Below are positions 54,628-64,000 of a DNA stretch of 64,000 bases, one piece after another (the stretch's first letter is position 1; every line of letters starts with the position of its first letter). The notes under the pieces are model-generated. The model ran no database searches, was not told the origin of the DNA, and worked only from the letters and a program-made list of their open reading frames with translations. Source of the stretch: Apodospora peruviana (lineage: Eukaryota > Ascomycota > Sordariomycetes > Sordariales > Lasiosphaeriaceae); contig JAUEDM010000001.1 of assembly GCA_033439685.1 (NCBI GenBank), positions 8,308,001 through 8,372,000 of the forward strand, written 5' to 3'. Both the position numbers and the translations under genes were made by a program.

Positions 54628-57600
54628 ATGAGGCTCTCGCCGGCGGCTTTCGCCGCCTTCGGCTGGGGGCTGCTTTCCATGCCCACAGGTGTCTCGGGAC
54701 TCATCGGAAAGATGGTCGAGATGCCGGATTCCATTTTAGGCTACGATGGTCCCATTCCGATTGGCAACGCAACTATCAATGCTCCTTTGGATGAGAATGG
54801 ACAGGAGACATACCTAGGTCTGTTATCGAGCACACGGTTGAAACCTGCTGGAGCCTCTCGCTAATCATGTGGCAAACCAGGATCCAAATTCTTCCCCGAC
54901 ACTTACATCCCCGATTTTTGCGCAGCTGCCTGTACCAGCACGACCAACTACAACGCCAATCATCCCAACAGCGATGGAACCTACATGGAATGCGTAAGCA
55001 TCGGGCTCCAGTTCTCTATTCCTTCATGAGCTGACATGACCGTCCCCACAGAGATTTTTTGTCGCCTACACTCTCGTTAGGAATGGAGTTACCCAGGGTC
55101 TAACTTGCGCCTTGTACACGCGCGAGTACGATGTAAGTGGTTCCTTGCCGGTTTTGTTTCGAGATTCGTCACTAAAAAATGGCTCAAGGCTTCGTATGCT
55201 ACGAATACCGGAGACCCTGGAGGTACCACAGTGGTAGGTGGCTACGGATGGGTCCGTGACGACAATCTTGAGGAATGCACAAGCACCATTGATGCATGGA
55301 GTACTACTGAGGAGTCGACAACCGCGACCTCCACGGAGACTGGGACCACCTTGACCACCTTGACCACCTTGACCACTTCCACAGTCACGACCACTGGGAC
55401 TAGTTCCACTGGGACCACTTCAACGGCAACAACTTCCACTGGATCAACTTCCACTGGGTCAACTTCCACAGGATCTACATCGACTGGAAGTGCTTCCACA
55501 GGAACGACCTCTACCAGCCCCCCGACAACGACCGTAACAGTCACGTCTACGGGGACCACTTCCACTGGATCAACTTCCACTGGGTCAACTTCCACAGGAA
55601 CGACTTCTACCAGCCCCCCGACAACGACCGTAACAGTCACGTCTACGGGGACCACTTCCAATGGGACTACTTCTACGGCAACAGCTTCTACTGGGACGAC
55701 CTCCACTGGATCGACTTCCACTGGAACTACTTCCACAGGCTCTACATCAACTGGAAGTACTTCCACAGGGATGTCCACGGCAACAACTTCCACGGGGTCA
55801 ACTTCCACTGGAACTACTTCCACAGGAACGACCTCTACCGGCCCCCCAACAACGACTGTAACAGTCACGTCCACTAAGACCACCTCCACTGGAACTACTT
55901 CTACTGGAACCACCTCCACGGCAACAACTTCCAGTACAACGACCTCCACAGAATCAACTTCCACTAGTACTACTTCCACAGGGACGTCCACGGGGACCAC
56001 TTCCACTGGTACCTCTTCCACGGCGACAACTTCTACTGGAACTACTTCCACTGCACCCCCAACAACGACAGTGACGGTCACGTCCGGGGCTACTTCCACT
56101 GGAACTACTTCCACTAGTACCACTTCCACAGCAACGTCGTCTTCCACTGGAACCACTTCTAGCGGAACGAGTTCTACTGGAACCACTTCCACCGGAACTG
56201 CTTCAACTAGTACCACTTCCACAGCAACCTCGTCTTCCACTGGAACCACTTCTAGCGGAACGAGTTCTACTGGAACCACTTCCACCGGAACTGCTTCAAC
56301 TAGTACCACTTCCACAGCAACCTCGTCTTCCACTGGAACCACTTCTAGCGGAACGAGTTCTACTGGAACCACTTCCACCGGAACTGCTTCAACTAGTACC
56401 ACTTCTACGGCAACCTCGTCTTCCACTGGAACCACTTCTACCGGGACGAGTTCTACTGGAACGACTTCAACTGGAACGACCTCCACGGCACCCCCGACAA
56501 CGACCGTGACAGTTACGTCCACTGGAACCACTACAAGCATGTCCACTGGGACTACTTCCACGGGCACTTCGTCTTCCACAGGCACCTCGTCCTCCACGGG
56601 CACTTCGTCTTCCACAGGAACCACTTCTTCCACCGGAACGACGTCCACTGGAACCACATCGACGAGTACCACAACAGTCACGTCTACTTCTACGGGAACC
56701 ACCTCAACAGGAACCACTTCCACGAGCAGCACATCGACGGGCAGCACGTCCACCGCGACTACAACAGGAAGCACTTCAACTGGAACCATAACAACGACTG
56801 TAACAACCACGGCCACGGGAACTTCGTCTTCCGCGGGGACCTCGTCCACGTCGTCCACGACAACTTCGTCTTCCACGGGAACCTCATCCACTGGAACCTC
56901 GTCCACATCGTCCACGGCAACTTCGTCTTCCACAGGAACCTCATCCACTGGAACCTCGTCTTCTACAGCAACCACAACCACAACCGTAACAAGCACGACC
57001 ACCTCAACCTCGTCTACGGGAACCACAACCTCAACATCTTCCACGGCGACGTCGTCTTCCACGGGAACGTCATCATCTACGGGAACGTCGTCTTCCACAA
57101 CAACTACTTCCACGGCGACGTCGTCTTCCACGGGAACGTCATCATCTACGGGAACGTCGTCTTCCACAACAACTACTTCCACGGGAACCACGTCTTCCAC
57201 AGGAACTACGGTCTCGACGTCTTCCACCGGAACATCGTCTACCATGCCCTGGTCCACCACAACCGTAACGGTTCCCGGAACCTCGTCCACCTCCACGGGA
57301 ACCACGTCCTCCACATCTTCCACGGGAACATCGTCTTCCACGGGAACCACGGGAACCACATCTTCCACGGCAACATCGTCTACCATGCCCTGGTCCACCA
57401 CAACCGTGACGGTTCCCGGAACCTCGTCCACCTCCACGGGAACCACATCCTCCACATCTTCCACGGGAACCACGTCTTCCACATCTTCCACGGGAACATC
57501 GTCTTCCACATCTTCCACTGGAACGTCGTCTTCTACGGGAACCACGTCCACCACAACCGTAACGGTTACTGGAACCTCGTCTTCTACGGGAACCACGACT

Positions 57601-60600
57601 TCAACGGCGACATCTTCCACGGGAACCTCGTCCACAGGAACATCTTCTTCCACTGGAACATCGACTTCTACGGGATCCTCAACTTCTACCGGCACCTCAT
57701 CTTCCACAGCAACATCGACTTCTACAGGAACATCGACTTCTACAGGAACATCGACTTCCACAGCAACCTCAACTTCAACGGGAACCTCGACTTCCACAGC
57801 CACCTCAACTTCAACGGGAACCTCGTCCACAGGAACATCGTCTTCCACGTCAACCCCGCCCACCACGACCGTGACGATTACGGTTACCGGGACATCATCT
57901 TCGACAACTTCCACAGGAACCTCATCTACAGGAACCACAACCTCTACGGGCACCTCGAGTTCTACAGGATCCTCAACTTCTACCGGCACCTCATCTTCCA
58001 CAGCAACCTCGACTTCAACGGGTAGCTTGTCCACAGGGACATCGACTTCTACAGGAACATCGACTTCCACAGCAACCTCAACTTCAACGGCAACATCGAC
58101 TTCTACAGGAACATCGACTTCCACAGCAACATCGACTTCCACAGCAACCTCAACTTCAACGGCAACATCGACTTCTACAGGAACATCGACTTCAACGGCA
58201 ACCTCGACTTCTACAGGAACATCGACTTCTACAGGAACATCGACTTCAACGGGAACCTCGTCCACAGGAACATCGACTTCTACAGGAACATCGACTTCTA
58301 CAGGAACATCGACTTCTACAGGAACATCGACTTCAACGGGAACCTCGTCCACAGGAACATCGACTTCCACAGCAACCTCAACTTCAACGGCAACCTCGAC
58401 TTCTACAGGAACATCGACTTCCACAGCAACCTCAACTTCAACGGCAACCTCGACTTCTACAGGAACATCGACTTCCGCAGCAACCTCAACTTCAACGGCA
58501 ACCTCGACTTCTACAGGAACATCGACTTCTACAGGAACATCGACTTCCACAGCAACCTCAACTTCAACGGGAACCTCGACTTCCACAGCCACCTCAACTT
58601 CAACGGGAACCTCGTCCACAGGAACATCGACTTCCACGGGAACCTCAACTTCAACGGCAACCTCGACTTCTACAGGAACATCGACTTCCACAGCAACCTC
58701 AACTTCAACGGCAACCTCGACTTCTACAGGAACATCGACTTCCGCAGCAACCTCAACTTCAACGGCAACCTCGACTTCTACAGGAACATCGACTTCTACA
58801 GGAACATCGACTTCTACAGGAACATCGACTTCTACAGGAACATCGACTTCTACAGGAACATCGACTTCCACAGCAACCTCAACTTCAACGGGAACCTCGT
58901 CCACAGGAACATCGACTTCCACGGGAACCTCAACTTCTACGGGTACCTCCTCTACAGGAACATCGTCTTCCACGTCAACCCCGCCCACCACGACCGTAAC
59001 GACTACGGTTACCGGGGCATCATCTTCGACAACTTCCACAGGAACCTCGTCCACAGGAACCACAACTTCTACGGGCACCTCATCTTCTACTGGAACCTCG
59101 TCCTCCACGGCAACATCTTCTTCCACCGCAAACTGGCCAACCACGACCGTAACCGTAACAACCCAGACCACCAGCACTTCCAAGAAGACAAAGACTCGGA
59201 CCCGGATTGGTCGCACTACCACCACTGTTACTGCTGTGTCCCCGACCACTGTCACGCTTCCCCCCACGACAGTTACCCAAAATGAGCCAACTACAATCAC
59301 GGCGGCCGGTGAGGCTACTACCGTCACCGTTAGTCTGGCCACCACCGTCACAACCGTCACGGTGGCTCCTGGATCCACCGTTACCTTTTACCAGCCTACC
59401 ACCTTCACCCTGCCCGGCACCACGGTTACCGTTGACGAAAGCACGACAGTCACAATTTCAGCCCCAGGTACTACCGAGACCAGGACCAACGAGGTGACCA
59501 CGACAGTCGATGTCACCAGAACCACGACTGTTCAGCAGCCCGTTACCACCACCGTCACAGTCCCCGTCACGACCGTGGTTCAATCGACAGTCACAGCGCC
59601 CTGTACCATCACAGTCAGTGGCCAGACTACCGTGACCGTCACCGTAACCACCGTGTCGAGCACGATAACCATGGGTTCGACAATCATAACCACCACCATG
59701 TATCCCACAACTACGACGACTACTTCGACAGCGTCTTCTACATCAACAGGGGCTACTTCTTCGGTGTCTAGTACTTCAACCACACTCACTACTTCGACTA
59801 CTTCGACTAGTTCGACCGCGACTACAACTTCGACGACTTCCACGAATACCTCAACGGCGCCGACAACTTCAACCGCCTCGACGAGCACTACTTCGACAAC
59901 CTCGACGGCGCCGACAGTCAGCACTTCAACCACTGTTATCACGGTTACTCCCACAACTACCTCGACGCGGACCACTTTAACCACCTCAACCTCGACTAAC
60001 TCGCCCACTTTAAGGGCGCCCACAACTTCAAACACTTCAACGAGCACCACCTCGACAACCTCGACGGCGCCAACGGTCACCACTTTGACTACGGTTGTTA
60101 CTGTCAGTCCCACAACCTCCACCACCTCGACGTCGCCTACGGTTACCACTTCAACTACGGTTATTACGGCTACTTCCACAACTTCAACCACCTCGACGCG
60201 CACCACTTCGACGACGTCCACCACTTCAACTACGGTTGCCACTTCGACAACCTCGACAGCGTCGACAGTCACCACTTCGACCACTATTATCACGGCCAAC
60301 ACTGCTACGACTTCAACCACCTCAACGAACAGCAGTTCAACCACGACGGCGCCAACCACATCGACTACGGCTACCACGACCCGCACCACTTCAACCACGG
60401 TTACCACTGTCACTCCCACAACTTCAAGTACCTCGACGCGCAGTACATCAAGCACGACGATGCCCACTACATCAACCACAGTTACTACTCGTACCACATC
60501 GACTACGGTCACCACCGTTACTCCCACAACTTCAACTACCTCGACTCGCAGCACGTCAACGACGACAACACCAACAACATCGTCTACAGTTACTGTTCGC

Positions 60601-61878
60601 ACTACTTCGACTACAGTCACCACTCTTACCACCTCAACACGAACCGCCACTTCAACCACAGTTATCACGGTCACGCCCACTACATCAACATCGCGTACCA
60701 CTTCGACCACGTCCTCTACATCAACACGCACCAGCACTTCAACTACTTCCCCTACATCAACACGCACCAGCACTTCAACTACTTCCCCTACTTCAACACG
60801 CACCACCACTTCAACCACTTCCCCTACCTCAACACGCACCACCACCTCGACAACCACTTCCCCTACCTCAACACGTACCACCACCTCGACAACCACTTCC
60901 CCTACCTCAACACGTACCACCACCTCAACAACCACTTCCCCTACCTCATCACGTACCACTACTTCAACCACTTCCCCTACCTCAACACGCACCACCACTT
61001 CAACTACGGTTGTCACACCCATTACCTCTACAACACGAACCACATTAACAACGTCGAGGTCTGTGACTACTTCAACAACAGTTGTTACGGTCACACCCAC
61101 TACCTCTACAACGCATACCACTTCAACCACTTCCCCTACATCAACACGCACCACCACGTCAACCACAGTTACCGTCACGCCTACTACCTCGACGACGCGC
61201 AACACATCAACCACCTCTAGGTCTGTGACTACTTCGACCACGGTCGTCACCGTCACGCCCACAACTTCCACAACGCACACCACAACTACATCAACCACAT
61301 CAAGGCCTCTAACTACCTCAACCACGGTTACCACCGTCACCCCAACCACCTCCACGACGCGGACCACTTCGACAACCTCGACGCGTACTACCTCGACAAC
61401 CTCGACGCGCACGACCTCGACAACCTCGACGCGTACCACCTCGACAACCTCGACGCGCACGACCTCGACCGCTACGCTCGTCACCGTGACTCGCACCATC
61501 ACCGCCACGTCGTCTGCGGGGCCCAGCACGACGACGACCGCTCAGCCCGTCACCGTAACTCGCACCGTCATCGCCACCTCGTCTCCCAACACGACGACGA
61601 CCGCTCAGCCCGTCACCGTGACCCGCACGCACACCTCCAGCGTCACGGCCTCGCACTCGACCTCTTCCTCATCGACCCACGAGCCGAGCGTCATCATCGA
61701 GACGAGCGTGGAGACCGTTGTCCAGACAAGGTATTCCACGCGCACCATCTCGGGGAGAGCATCCAAGTACACCATGGTCGTGGCCTACCCGACTACCTTG
61801 GTCAAGGCTGTCAAGTTGCGCAACGTCTACACCCACAGCATCGAGGCGCCAGTCCACTCTCCCACCGTTAAAGCATAA
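54628..61878 (+). CDS. Giant secreted Thr/Ser-rich mucin or adhesin-like protein
   Basis: Four exons (54628-54817, 54881-54993, 55052-55132, 55189-61878) encode about 2357 residues. A signal peptide is likely (AAFAAFGWGLLSMPTGVSG). Residues about 25-155 form a small cysteine-containing domain (SKFFPDTYIPDFCAAACTST, DGTYMECRFFVAYTLVRNG, LTCALYTREYD, YATNTGDPGG) of a type common in fungal secreted proteins and of unknown function. The remaining ~2200 residues are almost entirely Thr and Ser with Gly, Ala, Pro and Val, organised in layered repeats and punctuated by PPTTTVTVT and MPWSTTTVTVPGT cassettes. A less repetitive Val/Thr segment lies at 59137-59700, and the last part has Arg-containing TSTRT repeats. 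Heavy O-mannosylation and a cell-wall or extracellular role are inferred. The C-terminus (EAPVHSPTVKA) is not hydrophobic, so a GPI anchor is not evident. Confidence 0.8.
56137..56415 (+). repeat. 93-bp higher-order repeat, three units
   Basis: Units start at 56137, 56230 and 56323, and a fourth, diverging copy starts at 56416. Each encodes 31 residues of Ser, Thr, Gly and Ala, starting SSSTGTTSSGTSSTG. The units are nearly identical in DNA, so they arose recently inside the older 12-18 bp repeat. Confidence 0.9.
57041..57178 (+). repeat. 69-bp tandem duplication
   Basis: Two essentially identical 69-bp units (starting near 57041 and 57110) encode STATSSSTGTSSSTG followed by TSSSTTTT. Confidence 0.88.
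57231..57470 (+). repeat. Duplicated MPWSTTTVTVPGT cassette, 141-bp spacing
   Basis: A block of about 99 bp starting at 57231 recurs from 57372 with very few changes. It encodes MPWSTTTVTVPGTSSTSTG. The Met-Pro-Trp residues are rare in the otherwise Ser/Thr array. Confidence 0.85.
58000..58940 (+). repeat. 18-bp (TSTSTG/TSTSTA) minisatellite array
   Basis: About fifty 18-bp units encode TSTSTG or TSTSTA in mixed order, with occasional 6- or 12-bp slips such as TSSTG and two TSTSAA variants. Borders are approximate. Confidence 0.85.
60721..61017 (+). repeat. 36/39-bp Arg-containing repeat array
   Basis: Units start at 60721, 60757, 60793, 60829, 60868, 60907, 60946 and 60982, each with STRT(T/S) and STTSPT. 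Three of the spacings are 39 bp because one Thr codon is added. Confidence 0.88.
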
Positions 61879-62685
61879 ACAAAAGAAAGGGGGAGAAGAA
61901 GAAGAAGAGGCAGTCGGAGGGATGTTGTTGTTGTTGTTGTTGTTGTCAGGGGATGGACTGTGGAAAGGAGCATGGACAAAAGAAGATGAGATGGAAATAA
62001 GTTGGAGAAAAACAGGAAAACACAAAAAAACTTTTTTTTTCCTTTCAGGACAAGAGATTTTTAGGGTTCTTTTCTTCCTCACGGATGATGGTTACTGATG
62101 GAATTTTGTTTTCTTTGTCGAGCTTACTAGAGTAACGGTACTGTATATATAGGTGTATATGGGATTTCTTTGAGAGCCAGCAGACAGATTAGATAAGTAG
62201 TTCGGGGGAGACCGGGAATTTTTGAGAATCGAGCTGTTGTCCTGGAAAAAAGACATTGCCTCTTAGTTTCAATGTGATCTGTGTGTTAAATTGCATGAAC
62301 CAAGATCTATCCAGACATTATTACGATCTTGCAACATTTCTTGTCTATAAGTAATTGGGAATCGGAAGGTAATGGTGGCTCTGGCACACACATCAGGTCA
62401 GACAAACAACCTTGCGATGTAGACTTCATTCGGCTATTTGTTTTCTGCTGAGCACTGTTGACTGAAAAATATAAAAGAGCATAATGAAGGGGGATGTATC
62501 GAAGGGGCAGCAACGACACTCCTTCCCAAGGAATGCCGATCAGCCATGAGAATTACCTGGTCCCCGCAGCTTATCACGGGCATTGTGAAGAGTTACTCAG
62601 CTGAGCCTTTAGAGATTTCATTAAAATATTAAAATAACGAACTATCCGACACTGACACAAACTCGACACATCTGCCACCCACTCG

Positions 62686-62718
<33 letters not shown>

Positions 62719-63008
62719 CAGAACCAAAACATGAGCATCCCAGCATGGTAGTCATGTGCTTGTCACATGGGCGTCTGCGCGCACCGGAGGTCCGGAGGGC
62801 TCTCTTTTTCGCGCGCAGTTTTCAGGATAGCTTTTACGGAGCACCACAAACGAAATTGCCTCGATCCGATCGAAAGAGCCTGCTGACATGAAAACTGCCG
62901 GCGTGTCCACATTATCTGAACCCTGCTCCCTGCTGTCAAACTGTCTGAACCGTCTGCTAATTCCAGCACATAGGAAATCTCGCCCCTTTATCTGCGCAAT
63001 CGTTGAAT
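61879..63008. other. Spacer after the mucin-like gene
   Basis: It holds the 3' end of the giant gene with a (TGT)n stretch near 61923-61946, T/A-rich DNA, and the C32 run at 62686-62717. No gene is recognised. Confidence 0.4.
62686..62717. repeat. C32 homopolymer
   Basis: An uninterrupted run of 32 C on the plus strand, in a spacer. With the G27 run at the other end of the window it is one of two very long G/C homopolymers. Exact length is doubtful in any read technology. Confidence 0.88.
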
Positions 63009-63648
63009 ATGGACAGAGAGGAAACCGAAAGCTCAACAGCCACAGTCGGACTCGGTGCGCGCTCAGATAATAGCGGCACCAAACATGTGACGGTCGACAC
63101 AACCACCATCAACATTACCACAGCCATCTCCACCACCGCGCTCAACCTACTCACAGACAAGATCCCCGCTGCAGTACGACTTTTAGCCAATGACATTATA
63201 AATGTTGCCGACATGGTTAGCAACCGTACCAGTCGCTGATGCGGCATTTGTAGCCGACATTATGAAGACGGCCGTCAAACATATTGCCATCGCTATAACC
63301 GCCATGACGAACAGATCTGGCGACATTTACGACCATTATACCATAATGGCCGTCCCGGGTCTCCTCAGCGGCGTCATAAATGCTGTAGGGGAGGAGCATG
63401 GCAGCAGAACCCCTTCCCGTGAATTACATGGGATTCTACGGCAATATTACGCCCTCGTCAACGTCGACATTGGCTTGGCGCTTCTGGCAACACATGATTC
63501 ATCTACACCGGCAGTTGCGGCTGCTGTAATGACGGCTGTGAACAGCGTTGCCGACGGTGTTAGTAAAGCGGTAGCTGAAGATAGAAAGGCTGTTTGCGGA
63601 CGCGTATTCCTCTTGCGCGCGTCGGATGTCCCAAGGCGCTACGAATAG
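63009..63648 (+). pseudogene. Possibly frameshifted orphan reading frame
   Basis: Frame A runs from ATG 63009 (MDREETESSTATVGLGARSD) to a stop at 63237-63239. Frame B is open to 63648 from about 63202. The two read alike in character (IPAAVRLLANDIINVADM, then ATVPVADAAFVADIMKTAV), with repeated VAD and AV helical phrases, so one shift near 63213-63220 would join them. No known domain is recognised. Composition is less GC-biased than the housekeeping genes. A 38-bp GT-AG intron at the junction does not restore the frame. It could also be noncoding. Confidence 0.3.
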
Positions 63649-63887
63649 TGCTGTCGCGGCCATATCTGAAGATGTTATACGTGCTTCTAAGTAATGGTAT
63701 TGGAGGCTTTGGGGCCTTTTGTTGGCAAGTGGGATTCTGAGAATCAGGCACTCCTTCACGCTTTTATCCCCTTGTTTTTCAGAGCTCTTGGCAGTATCTT
63801 GCATCCTTGTGACTATCCGCCATGGTTACCCAGGTACTTGTATACTTATCATTGATTCTTATCATGCCCTGTAAGTCCAGCAGCCCC

Positions 63888-64000
63888 TTACACTTGCACC
63901 CTCTTCTTGACATAACAGGGCCAGTTCTCAGGAACCACGGTGAAATACGCCTTCCAGGTCCACTCGTGCTTGGGATCGACCTGGCGAATATCGTAGTCGC
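63888..64000 (-). CDS. C-terminal end of a gene leaving the window
   Basis: A minus-strand frame is open from the window edge to a TAA at 63888-63890. It gives 36 residues: DYDIRQVDPKHEWTWKAYF, then TVVPENWPCYVKKRVQV. Codon choice is GC-ending and protein-like. The product is not recognised from this fragment. The upstream part lies beyond position 64000. Confidence 0.45.
   Translation of the reverse strand, partial: DYDIRQVDPKHEWTWKAYFTVVPENWPCYVKKRVQV

Noticed and set aside
55242..59378. A 1378-codon antisense reading frame rich in Val, Glu, Asp and Pro
   Set aside because: It is the complement of Thr (ACN) and Ser (TCN) codons, which can never give stops in the matching antisense register. 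The spliced sense gene explains the region.
55330..61460. CRISPR-like regularly spaced repeats
   Set aside because: The repeats are contiguous coding minisatellites without unique spacers, in a eukaryotic gene.
59580..61529. A 649-codon antisense frame of Val/Glu/Asp
   Set aside because: The same complement artefact from the Thr/Ser-rich sense gene.
63216..63253. 38-bp GT-AG intron that might repair the orphan frame
   Set aside because: It is too short for this genome's introns and splicing there leads to an immediate stop.

Overview
The window is nuclear DNA of a filamentous ascomycete, most likely a Sordariomycete close to the Chaetomium/Podospora/Neurospora group. The reasons are short introns (54-136 bp) with GTANGT-type donors and CTAAC/CTGAC branch sites, large CT-rich intergenic spaces, a fungal NACHT receptor relic with a HeLo-like N-terminus, a fungal-type 50-residue Tom5, and a Cdc11/AspA-type septin. 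No rRNA, tRNA, CRISPR array or intact transposase was recognised. Gene models were spliced by eye from reading frame, splice consensus and protein-family continuity.

The left end (1-7.5 kb) looks accessory. It holds a small membrane protein gene with a G27 run just upstream, a protein with eight 18-bp tandem repeats fused to a probable LRAT/PPPDE-like Cys-His domain, and a broken HeLo-NACHT (NLR-like) gene with one in-frame stop and two apparent frameshifts.

The middle (7.6-47 kb) is mostly conserved housekeeping: Sqt1 (ribosome assembly), glycine dehydrogenase P protein, Tom5, Nup57, NDUFA8 of complex I, a secreted CAP/PR-1-like protein, a SPATA20/YyaL-type protein, Ist3/Snu17, Hsv2 (PROPPIN), septin Cdc11, a BAX-inhibitor (TMBIM) protein, dynein light intermediate chain and a Lag1-type ceramide synthase. 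Four pairs are divergent across 0.6-1.1 kb spacers: gcv2/tom5, nup57/NDUFA8, hsv2/cdc11 and bxi1/dynein LIC. A gene-poor stretch of about 6.9 kb lies at 18.7-25.6 kb.

The right end (49-64 kb) again looks accessory. It has a Fic-fold protein with an abnormal active-site loop and an acidic coiled-coil orphan gene lying between 30-bp inverted repeats about 3.1 kb apart. It also has a giant secreted Thr/Ser-rich mucin or adhesin-like protein (about 2357 aa) built from layered minisatellites, a C32 run, a probably broken orphan reading frame, and the C-terminal end of a minus-strand gene that leaves the window.

The housekeeping genes do not form one pathway. The items most worth following up are the decayed NLR with its Cys-His neighbour, the Fic variant, the inverted-repeat-bounded orphan, and the hypervariable surface-protein gene.
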